NCBI GenBank assembly: GCA_001897995.1
Contig: MKRV01000001.1
Coordinates: 1 to 41,194 of the forward strand
Length of the DNA stretch: 41,194 nucleotides
Direction of reading: 5' to 3'
DNA from: Alphaproteobacteria bacterium 65-37
Lineage (GTDB): Bacteria; Pseudomonadota; Alphaproteobacteria; Reyranellales; Reyranellaceae
Shown: piece after piece, positions 19,473-27,013 of the stretch
How positions within the stretch are numbered: position 1 is the first letter of the stretch
How the letters are laid out: every line of letters starts with the position of its first letter
The notes under the pieces: generated by a model
The model's database searches: none
What the model was told of the DNA's origin: nothing
Seen by the model: only the letters and a program-made list of their open reading frames with translations
Made by a program: the position numbers and the translations under genes

Positions 19473-20309
19473 ATGGCGACACTGCGGCTACACCACAGCA
19501 TCTTCTCGGCTTCCTCGCAGAAAGTGCGGTTGGCGCTCGTCGAAAAGGGCCTCGATCACGACAGCGTATCGGTCGACCTGCAAGCCGGTGAGCAGCATAT
19601 GCCGGCCTATCGAGCGCTCAATCCACGCGGCGTCGTGCCGACGTTGATCCACGGCGATGCCGTGCTGATCGAGAGTGCCGCCATCCTCGAATATCTCGAC
19701 GATGCCTTCCCCGAACCGGCTTTGCGGCCGCACGATGCCGTGGCGCGTCAGCGCATGCGGGCCTGGGTACGGCGCCTCGACGACGTGCACCATCCAGCCA
19801 ACGGCATGATGCACTACGCTTTGCTCGGTCGGCCGGCGCTAAAAGCGCTATCGCCGGAACGGCTGGAAGCAATGCTGCAGGCGATGCCCAACCGGCGCGA
19901 TCGCGCTCTACGCGCCGCCGCCGCGCGACTGGGTATCGAGGCGCCGGAATTCGCCGATGCCGTACGCACCCAGGAGGAAATGCTCGACGCCCTCGACGCG
20001 GATCTGACGAACCGCCCTTTCCTGATCGGTGATGACCTTAGCCATGCCGACCTCGTCGCCCTGCCCTATGTCGCGCGCCTCGAACAGATGGGCCTGCTGG
20101 CGCTGATCGTGGCGTCGGATCGCCGCCACCTCGCCGGGTGGTATGATCGCATGAAGACGCGGTCTTCCTGGCGCGAGTCCATCGGCGCCCTCCCGGCCAA
20201 TGTCGTTCAGCATTGGCAATCGCTTGGCCAGCAGGCTTGGCCCCGGATCGTGCCGCACCTTCAGCGGCCGCCGGACGTTACGCCGGCCCCAGTCTTCCCG
20301 CGGCCTTGA
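19473..20309 (+). CDS. Glutathione S-transferase family protein
   Basis: A 278-residue soluble protein. The N-terminal thioredoxin-like half has the GST pattern (FSASSQKVRLALVEKGL, NPRGVVPTL, ESAAILEYLDDAFPE) with a serine-rich active-site start. The C-terminal helical half contains the N-capping motif region FLIGDDLSHADLVALPY. The reaction is probably glutathione conjugation or thiol transfer, with unknown substrate. GAAGGAA precedes the ATG. A small dyad AGCAAT-N4-ATTGCT (19414-19429) lies in its promoter region. Its 3' end overlaps the convergent CoA-transferase gene by 32 bp. Confidence 0.85.
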   Translation: MATLRLHHSIFSASSQKVRLALVEKGLDHDSVSVDLQAGEQHMPAYRALNPRGVVPTLIHGDAVLIESAAILEYLDDAFPEPALRPHDAVARQRMRAWVRRLDDVHHPANGMMHYALLGRPALKALSPERLEAMLQAMPNRRDRALRAAAARLGIEAPEFADAVRTQEEMLDALDADLTNRPFLIGDDLSHADLVALPYVARLEQMGLLALIVASDRRHLAGWYDRMKTRSSWRESIGALPANVVQHWQSLGQQAWPRIVPHLQRPPDVTPAPVFPRP

Positions 20310-21471
20310 GTGCCGCGATGCCGTCCGCGTCGTAACCCAACCCCGCCAGCACCTCGTCGTTGTGCTGGCCGATCGTCGGCGGGTCGGCGATGAGCGGCGG
20401 CCGCCAGCCCATCATCTGGAACGGCAGCAGCGGCAGCCGGGTCTGGATGCCGCCCGGCAGGGTCGTGGACGCTAGCGAGCCGTTGGCGAGCAGATGCGGA
20501 TGGTCGAACAGCTCCTGCGGCCGTGCCACCGGCGCGAAGGAAATGTCGGCTTCGAGGCAGAGCCGTTCGAGCTCGGCGCGGTCGTGACGCTTGAAGATCT
20601 CGGCCACCTTCGGCACCAGCCAGGGCCGTGCTTCGATGCGCTGGTTGTTGGTGGCGAGCCGCTGGTCTTCGGCCAACTCGGGTTGGCCGAAGACCCCGCA
20701 GAAGCGCTTCCACTGGCCGTCGCTGGTGATGCCGATAAAGACCTGCTGGCCGTCGGCGGTCGCGAAGATCTCGTAGACGGCCCAGGAACTCACCCGCTCG
20801 GGCATGGGCGGCGGCGGCGTGCCGCCGTTCATTGCCGTGATGGCAAGGTGCTGGCCCATCAGGAACACCACCGATTCGAACAGTGCGCTTTCGACCAGGC
20901 CGCCTTTGCCGGTCCGCTCGCGCTGCTTCAGTGCCAGCACCGTGCCGAAGGCGCCGAAGATGCCGCCCATGATGTCGACCACCGAGGTACCGGCGCGCAA
21001 GGGCCGGCCGCTCGGGCCGGTCATGTAGGCGAGCCCGCCCATCATCTGCACGACCTCGTCGAGCGCCGGCCGCTTCTCGTACGGGCCCGGCAGGAAGCCT
21101 TTCAGGGCGCAATAGACCAGCCGTGGATTGATCGCCTCCAGATGCTTCGGCCCCAGCTTGCGCTTGGCCATGGAGCCGGGCGCGAAATTCTCGATCAGGA
21201 CGTCGGACGACTGCAGGAGCTTCGTCAGCACCGCCCTGCCCTCTGGCGCATCGGCGTCGAGCGCCAGGCTCTTCTTGTTACGATTGAAGTAGCCGAAGAA
21301 GCCGGCGCCGAAGCCGGCAAGCCGACGCGTGCGATCGCCATCCACCGGCTCAACCTTGATCACCTCGGCACCGAGGTCGGCCAGGATCATGCCGCAGGAC
21401 GGCCCGAGGATCGTATGGGTGAGTTCGACGACACGGATGCCCTTGAGGGGCGGTTCGATAGCAAATGTCAT
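20278..21471 (-). CDS. CaiB/BaiF-type CoA-transferase
   Basis: Family III CoA-transferase of 397 residues that moves CoA between carboxylic acids, cytoplasmic. The N-terminus (LKGIRVVELTHTILGPSCGMILADLGAEVIKVE) is the standard CaiB/BaiF opening, followed by RNKKSLALD, and the catalytic aspartate is probably in SVVDIMGGIFGA. Start at 21471 is set by this motif and a GGGGGGAT box; the same frame runs on upstream to 22035 only as antisense of the peptidase gene. The substrate is unknown. A degenerate REP-like element lies just upstream. Confidence 0.88.
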   Translation of the reverse strand: MTFAIEPPLKGIRVVELTHTILGPSCGMILADLGAEVIKVEPVDGDRTRRLAGFGAGFFGYFNRNKKSLALDADAPEGRAVLTKLLQSSDVLIENFAPGSMAKRKLGPKHLEAINPRLVYCALKGFLPGPYEKRPALDEVVQMMGGLAYMTGPSGRPLRAGTSVVDIMGGIFGAFGTVLALKQRERTGKGGLVESALFESVVFLMGQHLAITAMNGGTPPPPMPERVSSWAVYEIFATADGQQVFIGITSDGQWKRFCGVFGQPELAEDQRLATNNQRIEARPWLVPKVAEIFKRHDRAELERLCLEADISFAPVARPQELFDHPHLLANGSLASTTLPGGIQTRLPLLPFQMMGWRPPLIADPPTIGQHNDEVLAGLGYDADGIAALKAAGRLGPA

Positions 21472-21486
21472 ATCCCCCCCATACCG

Positions 21487-21564
21487 CACCCTGAGGGGCG
21501 AGCGAAGTGGACGGCTCGAAGGTGTCCACCAGAGAGGCGCGTCGGAAGCTGCGTCTCGAAGGAT
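21487..21564 (+). repeat. Degenerate REP-like palindromic element
   Basis: CACCCTGAGG (from 21487) through CTCGAAGGTG (to 21524) matches the ends of the REP-like units at 29922-30030. A further partial end, GCGTCTCGAAGGAT, is at 21551-21564. It fills much of the gap between the CoA-transferase and peptidase genes. Confidence 0.55.
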
Positions 21565-21628
21565 CGTGGCGTTTTCCGAAGCTGCCCGCCGACGTGATAC
21601 CTGTCGGGGGGAGCCGATCTTCAGAACC

Positions 21629-22897
21629 TCATGTACCGCCCGACGGATAGGCGTACGGATCTTTTGTTCCCAACGCATAAGGAGGAAAGACCGGCTGTTC
21701 GGGAAGGTGCACGACAGGCCCCTTGCCGAACAGGTTGGCGGCGATCTGCGCACCGAGCGCCGCGCGCGTCGTGCCGAACCCCGCCTCCCGCACCAGCGAC
21801 GCATAGGCGTCGGCATTGTGCAGGCGCTGCCTCGAATTGTTGTTGCGGTACTGGGTTTCGTAAGTGTAGCCGAGATCGTCGAGCGTCCAGCCGCCCTGCA
21901 TGTCGCCAATGAAATGCGCCAGCTCGTGGACCAGCACATGTGAGCGGTAATCGTCGTGCGACTTGTCGAACTCGGGGGTGAGATAGATGCGGTCGGCGTA
22001 ATCCGGCGACAGCTTTCCAGGCGTCTCGCCGCCATGGATCAGCCCATTCATCCGGTGTCGCTCCCAAGCGCCGCCAAGCCAAGTATAGCCGGGATGGCCG
22101 ACGACGCTCGCGGGCGTGCGCCACAGCGAGACGAAGATATCGTCGGCGGGCGCGATGCCAGGGATCGGCTTGCCGACGCGGTTCACGAGCGTGATGCACA
22201 TGCGCCGGATCATGGTCTCGACCCGCTTGGCGCCGGCGCGAGCGAGCGAGGGGTCTTTCTCATGAAGCTTGAAATGCTTGGCGATCAGCAGGAACGCCAG
22301 CCGATCCGCGTCCTCGCGCGCGACATTCGGCGTCGGCAGACGCTCGGCATGGGCGGTCGCACGTGTCGCCACGCGCACCGCACTGAGCGCGGCCTGGTAG
22401 GCGGCGGGCAGCCACAGGCTCTTGACCGTGGCGTGACGGATCGCAGCCTTCATGATCGCAGCCTTTTCGTTGTCGGTCAGCACGACAGGCTTGGGCGGCT
22501 TAGGGGCGCCCACTGGCGTGGGAGCGGCTGCGGGCCCCGCGGCAGTGACCGTCGTGGCAGGTATCGCGATGGACAGGCTGGCCCCCACGGCACGGTTCAG
22601 TGCCCGCAACGTCGCCTTTTCCGGCTCGATCTTGCTGTCGCGATAGGGCACCCAATGTTGCTGGAAGTGCAGGATGGCGTTCTGGGTCTTGGGTCCCGCG
22701 ATACCGTCTTCGGCCAGCGGCACGCCCGGGCCGCCCATCGCGGCAACGACCGAGTTCAGCGAAGCCTGGATCGCGACGACGTCATCCTTCTGATTGGCGC
22801 CGTTGTAACCGACCGCCCCTTCGAGGATCACTGCCCCCGGCAAACGACAAGGAACCCGAGAGCAACCCGACGGGCCCATCAAGACTCTCAGTTGCAT
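21629..22897 (-). CDS. Peptidoglycan-binding, M35-like zinc metallopeptidase
   Basis: A 422-residue protein with a peptidoglycan-binding-like domain near residues 30-85 (DVVAIQASLNSV...DGIAGPKTQNAILHFQ), a Pro/Ala-rich linker (PAAAPTPVGAPKPPKP), and a C-terminal domain with the zinc-peptidase motif HELAHF near residue 324 followed by NADAYASLVREAG. HExxH followed by NAD-x-Y is typical of aspzincin (M35, lysine-specific metallo-endopeptidase-like) enzymes. No ordinary signal peptide is obvious. ATG at 22897 has GGAG seven bases upstream; the in-frame ATG at 22918 is the alternative. Target protein unknown. Confidence 0.68.
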   Translation of the reverse strand: MQLRVLMGPSGCSRVPCRLPGAVILEGAVGYNGANQKDDVVAIQASLNSVVAAMGGPGVPLAEDGIAGPKTQNAILHFQQHWVPYRDSKIEPEKATLRALNRAVGASLSIAIPATTVTAAGPAAAPTPVGAPKPPKPVVLTDNEKAAIMKAAIRHATVKSLWLPAAYQAALSAVRVATRATAHAERLPTPNVAREDADRLAFLLIAKHFKLHEKDPSLARAGAKRVETMIRRMCITLVNRVGKPIPGIAPADDIFVSLWRTPASVVGHPGYTWLGGAWERHRMNGLIHGGETPGKLSPDYADRIYLTPEFDKSHDDYRSHVLVHELAHFIGDMQGGWTLDDLGYTYETQYRNNNSRQRLHNADAYASLVREAGFGTTRAALGAQIAANLFGKGPVVHLPEQPVFPPYALGTKDPYAYPSGGT

Positions 22898-23033
22898 GCT
22901 TTGCTCCGCTGCCCGCATGAAGACGGAGAAGTTATGTTATCCAGCACACGCAGGAGGGTAAACACCGCGCCGTTCCAGACGCGCCGGAGCGCCGGTCATC
23001 ACGATCGGCCGGTAAAATGCGTTCATCGAAATA

Positions 23034-23051
23034 AATCGCCTGCAGGCGATT
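23034..23051. repeat. Perfect 18-nt palindrome
   Basis: AATCGCCTGCAGGCGATT is its own reverse complement. On the minus strand it lies about 54 bases after the stop of the gene at 23105 and is followed by TATTTCG, so it may be a weak terminator; a protein-binding dyad is equally possible. Confidence 0.45.
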
Positions 23052-23104
23052 GCAGGTGAACGTCACCGCGCCGACCATTCGACGCGGTGCGGCAAGAACC
23101 TGGC

Positions 23105-23764
23105 TTACGAGGAAGAGGTCCTCTCCGGAGTGAACCACGTCTCAATATCCTTGGTGAGCGGCAATCCGGCCGTCTCGCCGAGGACGCGGTGAGCCATGCC
23201 GGCACCGACCAGAAAGGCTTCCTGGTGCGGCAGTCCATTAGCCTTGAGCATGGTGCGGATCGCGGGCGCGTCATGGCCCCAGCCGACTGCCTCGACCTTG
23301 CCGTCGAAGGCACGGTTGAGGGTGGCCAGGAAGTCGGCACGCTCGGCCTCGCTCATCGCCGGGACGGCGTCGATGTCCCCCAGCACGAACAGGCGACCGC
23401 GGAATTTGGCGACCAGATCGGCCGCCGAGTTGCGCGGCTCGACAATGATTTCCCGATCGGGCCCGCGCCGGACGCGGGCGGCCAGCGACAGCGGCAGGAC
23501 GGCCGCCCCCAGATGGGCGCCCGAGTCCATGATCACCGAGGCCAGTTCCCTGTAGGTGATCCCGAGCCGCTCGGCCCGCTTCAGGCGCATCAGGGCGACT
23601 TCGGGCTTGGGAGTTTTCCACACCTTGGCCGAGGCGCGGCGCCACACCCAGGCCTCCCACGACATATCGAAAGTCGGTCCGTTATTGTGGCCGATCCCGG
23701 GCCGCCGCAGCAGGCTCTCGACATTGGCATGACGGACACTTAGACGGTCGAAACGATCACCCAT
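23105..23764 (-). CDS. Hypothetical protein with GIGHNNGP motif
   Basis: A 219-residue, probably cytoplasmic protein without signal peptide. Near the N-terminus it has GIGHNNGP (residues 23-30), a short motif that recurs in otherwise unrelated alphaproteobacterial hypothetical proteins. The middle includes RAERLGITYRELASVIMDSGAHLG, which could be a helix-turn-helix, and the C-terminal half (RLFVLGDIDAVPAMSEAERADFLATLNRAF) is mixed alpha/beta. I do not recognise the family. It is divergent from the tricarballylate dehydrogenase-like gene 61 bases away. Confidence 0.6.
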   Translation of the reverse strand: MGDRFDRLSVRHANVESLLRRPGIGHNNGPTFDMSWEAWVWRRASAKVWKTPKPEVALMRLKRAERLGITYRELASVIMDSGAHLGAAVLPLSLAARVRRGPDREIIVEPRNSAADLVAKFRGRLFVLGDIDAVPAMSEAERADFLATLNRAFDGKVEAVGWGHDAPAIRTMLKANGLPHQEAFLVGAGMAHRVLGETAGLPLTKDIETWFTPERTSSS

Positions 23765-23825
23765 GACCCTATTCTAGCGCTATTCTGGCGTTCCTCGGGG
23801 TTGGTCTAAGCAAAAGGAGTGCCAA

Positions 23826-25316
23826 GTGGACGATTTCCAGGTCGATGTATTGGTGGTCGGCGCCGGCAACGCCGCGGCCTGTGCGGCACTCGCCGCCCGT
23901 GAGACGGGTGCTTCGGTCGCCATGCTGGAGGCCGCCCCCGAGGAAGAGCGCGGCGGCAACAGCACCTACACGGCCGGCGCCATGCGCGTGGTCTTCCACG
24001 GTGTCGACGACCTGGTACAGCTCTACGACCTCACCGAGGACGAGAAGCGCGATGTCGACTTCGGCAGCTACTCGGCCGACCAGTATCTCGACGACATGGG
24101 CCGGGTGACCAATTACCGCTGCGATCCCGAGCTGACCGACATCCTGATCGGCCGCTCCTTCGAGACGATGAAGTGGATGCGCTCCAAGGGCGTACGTTTC
24201 CAGCCGAGCTATGGCCGGCAGGCCTTCAAGGTGAACGGCAAGTACAAGTTCTGGGGCGGCCTGGCCGTCGAAGCCTGGGGGGGCGGCCCAGGCCTGGTCG
24301 ATCTCGAGCACAAGGCGGCCGTGAAAGCGGGCATTCCCATCCACTACCAGACGGCGGCGGTATCGCTGATTGAAGAGGACGGCGTGGTGCGCGGCGTGAT
24401 CGCCCGCCACAAGGGCCGGAAGGTCAGGATCGGCGCCAAGGCAGTGGTGCTGGCCAGCGGCGGCTTCGAGAGCAGCGCCGAGATGCGCACCCGCTACCTT
24501 GGTCCGACCTGGGATCTCGCCAAGGTCCGGGGCACGCGCTTCAACACCGGCGCCGGCATAAACATGGCGCTGGCGATCGGCGCCAAGCCGCACGGCAACT
24601 GGTCGGGCGGCCATGCCGTGGGCTGGGATATGAATGCCCCGGAATTCGGTGACCTCGATGTCGGCGACAACTTCCAGAAGCACTCCTACCCGCTCGGCAT
24701 CATGGTGAACGCCAACGGCCAGCGTTTCGTCGACGAGGGCGCCGACTTCCGCAACTACACCTATGCCAAGTACGGCGCGGTGATCCTTGCGCAGCCGCAG
24801 CAGTTTGCCTGGCAGATCTTCGATGCCAAGGTGCTCGACAAGCTGCGCGACGAGTATCGCATCAAGCGCGTCACCAAGGTGCGCGCCGATACGATCGAGG
24901 AGCTGGCCGGCAAGCTGGAGGGTGTGGATCCTCAGGCCTTCCTGAAGACCATCAGGGAATGGAACGACGCCGTCATGACCGAGGTGCCGTTCAATCCGGC
25001 GATCAAGGACGGCCGCGGCACGCGCGGGCTCGCCGTACCCAAGACCAACTGGGCCAACACGATCGACCAGGCGCCGTTCGAGGCCTATGCCGTGACCTGC
25101 GGCCTCACCTTCACCTTCGGTGGGCTGAAGATCACGACCGAGGGCGAGGTCGAAAGCACCGACGGCCATCCCATCCCCGGCCTGTTCGCGGCCGGCGAGC
25201 TGGTGGGCGGCCTCTTCTACCACAACTACCCCGGCGGAACGGGCCTGGTGTCCGGTGCGGTCCTCGGCAAGCTGGCGGGCGACAGCGCGGGACGCTACGT
25301 TTCGGGCAAGAACTGA
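23826..25316 (+). CDS. tcuA: FAD-dependent tricarballylate dehydrogenase-like protein (TcuA type)
   Basis: Flavoprotein of the fumarate reductase/succinate dehydrogenase family, 496 residues. FAD-binding starts at VLVVGAGNAAACAALAARE near residue 8, followed by the GGNSTYTAGAMR segment. The C-terminal FAD motif is GLFAAGELVGGLFYHNYPGGTGL. This pattern is that of TcuA, which oxidises tricarballylate to cis-aconitate. Start GTG at 23826 is supported by AGGAG upstream. It is followed 45 bases later by a Bug-type receptor gene, consistent with uptake and oxidation of a tricarboxylate. The electron-accepting partner TcuB is not present nearby, so the exact substrate is uncertain. Confidence 0.85.
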   Translation: MDDFQVDVLVVGAGNAAACAALAARETGASVAMLEAAPEEERGGNSTYTAGAMRVVFHGVDDLVQLYDLTEDEKRDVDFGSYSADQYLDDMGRVTNYRCDPELTDILIGRSFETMKWMRSKGVRFQPSYGRQAFKVNGKYKFWGGLAVEAWGGGPGLVDLEHKAAVKAGIPIHYQTAAVSLIEEDGVVRGVIARHKGRKVRIGAKAVVLASGGFESSAEMRTRYLGPTWDLAKVRGTRFNTGAGINMALAIGAKPHGNWSGGHAVGWDMNAPEFGDLDVGDNFQKHSYPLGIMVNANGQRFVDEGADFRNYTYAKYGAVILAQPQQFAWQIFDAKVLDKLRDEYRIKRVTKVRADTIEELAGKLEGVDPQAFLKTIREWNDAVMTEVPFNPAIKDGRGTRGLAVPKTNWANTIDQAPFEAYAVTCGLTFTFGGLKITTEGEVESTDGHPIPGLFAAGELVGGLFYHNYPGGTGLVSGAVLGKLAGDSAGRYVSGKN

Positions 25317-25361
25317 ACTGCGAAACTGCAGATCTCAGAACGAACAATGGAGGAAACGACG

Positions 25362-26339
25362 ATGATCACCCTCTCCCGCCGTCAAGCCCTGGCCTTGGGC
25401 GGCGGTGCCGTCCTGATGCCCTCTGCCCTGCACGCGCAGGCGGCCTGGCCGGCACAGCCCGTCACCTTCGTCGTGGGCTACTCGGCGGGCGGCGGCGCCG
25501 ACATCGTGGCGCGTGAGCTTGCGCATCTCATGACGCCGTTGCTCGGCCAGCAGGTGATCGTCGACAACAAGGGCGGTGCGGCCGGTGCCATCGGCGCACG
25601 CTTCGTCTCCAATGCCAAGCCCGACGGCTACACGCTCTTCTACGCCGTCGGCACCAACATCGTGACCAATCCGCACGTCCTCAAGGCCTCGATCGACACG
25701 CTGAAGGGGCTGGTGCCGATCATCCAGACCACGGACTACCAGTACGTGCTCGCGGTCAATCCCAGCGTGCCGGCGAACAACGTGCAGGAGCTGATCGCGC
25801 TTGCCAAGAAGGAGCCGGGCAAGCTCACTTTCTCCTCCTCGGGCGTGGGCGGCAACAACCACCTGGCGGGCGCCCTGTTCGCCGAAGCGGCCGGCATCGA
25901 CATCACCCACGCCCCCTACAAGGGCACGGGCCCGGCGTTGATGGATGTGATCTCGGGCGTCATCACCATGAACTTCTCATCGCTGCCGCCGGCGGTGAGC
26001 CAGATCAAGGCAGGGCGCCTCAAGGCGCTGGCGGTGACCGGCACCAAGCGGGTGAGCGCTCTGCCCGACGTGCCGACGCTCAAGGAGCAAGGTGTCGACG
26101 TCGCGGTCAACGGCTGGCACGGCCTCTTCGCCCCGCCCAAGACGCCCGAGGCCATTCTCGACCGCGTCTACAAGGAGGCGGCAGTCGCGATGAAGGAGGC
26201 CAAGTACACCGAGGCCCTGGCCAAGGACGGCCTGGACCTCCCGCCGCCGCGCCCCCGCGCCGAGTTCGCCAAATACGTCGAGGACGAACACGCCTTCTGG
26301 GGCAAGAAGCTGAAGGCGCTGAACATCCAGGCGGAGTAG
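25362..26339 (+). CDS. Bug-family tripartite tricarboxylate transporter substrate-binding protein
   Basis: Periplasmic receptor of the Bug/TctC family, 325 residues. The signal peptide contains SRRQALALGGG, a possible Tat signal, with cleavage near SALHA-QA. The mature protein starts with the family motif WPAQPVTFVVGYSAGGGADIVAREL, then DNKGGAAGAIGARF and the C-terminal WHGLFAPPKTP. These receptors bind carboxylates and usually deliver them to a TctA/TctB permease, which is absent here. ATG at 25362 with GGAGG upstream is preferred over 25347. The gene lies directly downstream of the TcuA-like gene and ends 37 bases before the convergent AhpD-like gene. Confidence 0.92.
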   Translation: MITLSRRQALALGGGAVLMPSALHAQAAWPAQPVTFVVGYSAGGGADIVARELAHLMTPLLGQQVIVDNKGGAAGAIGARFVSNAKPDGYTLFYAVGTNIVTNPHVLKASIDTLKGLVPIIQTTDYQYVLAVNPSVPANNVQELIALAKKEPGKLTFSSSGVGGNNHLAGALFAEAAGIDITHAPYKGTGPALMDVISGVITMNFSSLPPAVSQIKAGRLKALAVTGTKRVSALPDVPTLKEQGVDVAVNGWHGLFAPPKTPEAILDRVYKEAAVAMKEAKYTEALAKDGLDLPPPRPRAEFAKYVEDEHAFWGKKLKALNIQAE

Positions 26340-26376
26340 TCGTCACCGGCAGACGGGCGTTCAGTTTGATCGCCCG

Positions 26377-26928
26377 TCACTTCCGCTGCGGCACCAGACA
26401 GAAGCCCTGGGCCTCGACTCCGAGGGTGGGATTTAACTTGGAGCGGAAATTCTCGAACGCCACGGCTGCGGTCAACTCCACCACCTGCGCCTCGGTGAAG
26501 TGCATACGCAGTTCGGCAAAGAAGGCATCGTCGACCTGCTGGTCGCTGTAGGTGATGCGCTCGGCATACTCCAGCGCCAGGCGCTCGCTCGGGCTGAACA
26601 GGTTGCTGTCGCGCCAGCCCAGGACCTCCGCGACCTTCTCCAGGCCGCCTTCGGTTTCCGTCACACGGACGGAATTGATATCAATTCAAAAGGGGCAGCC
26701 GTTGATCGAGGCGACCCGAAGATAAATCAGCGGCAGGAGCTCCTTGGGCAGTTGTCCGGACTGCTCGATCGACGCACCCAGCATCTTGGCGGCGCGCAGG
26801 ATCGGCGGGCAGTGTGCCAGCACCTTCGTCGGATTGAGGAGATCGCCGAAGATTTCCCGTTCCTTGTCGAACACGGCCTTGAGAGTCGGATCGCCGCCAT
26901 CCTCATCGATCTCGCTGACGCGGGGCAT
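26377..26928 (-). CDS. AhpD-like (carboxymuconolactone decarboxylase family) protein with in-frame TGA; candidate selenoprotein
   Basis: A reading frame of 184 codons including stop, with one TGA at 26686-26688. The 80 codons before it end RVASINGCPF. After it the frame continues IDINSVRV... for 102 codons with family-like sequence (PSERLALEYAERITYSDQQVDD, EAQVVELTAAVAFENFRSKLNPTLG). The TGA falls on the second cysteine of the redox CxxC motif typical of AhpD-like peroxidase-related proteins, so the product would be CPFU with Sec at residue 81. Seen: the frame, its position and a stem-loop just downstream. Known: selenocysteine often replaces redox cysteine. Inferred: readthrough by Sec insertion. 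Alternatives are a recent TGC/TGT-to-TGA mutation or a sequencing error. AGGAGA precedes the ATG at 26928. Confidence 0.75.
26656..26688 (-). promoter_or_regulatory. Bacterial SECIS-like hairpin after the in-frame TGA
   Basis: On the minus strand, 11 bases follow the TGA, then a perfect 7-bp stem UUCCGUC/GACGGAA (26674-26668 with 26662-26656) closes a 5-nt loop CGUGU. The loop begins 18 nt after the TGA and has G as its second base, within the range described for bacterial SECIS elements (fdhF of E. coli has about 17 nt). A competing 16-nt palindrome at 26672-26687 overlaps its base. Confidence 0.55.
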
Positions 26929-27013
26929 GTCGTCTCCTGTGATTTTTCGGGCGGCGACCCTACGACGACTTCAGCAGGTCTTCCAGATACATGAAGGACT
27001 GTCGTCTTTCGAC

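Noticed and set aside
26686-26928. Treating the 80-codon piece as a complete small gene, separate from 26377-26664
   Set aside because: The two pieces are in the same frame, adjoin at one TGA, and together make one family-length protein.
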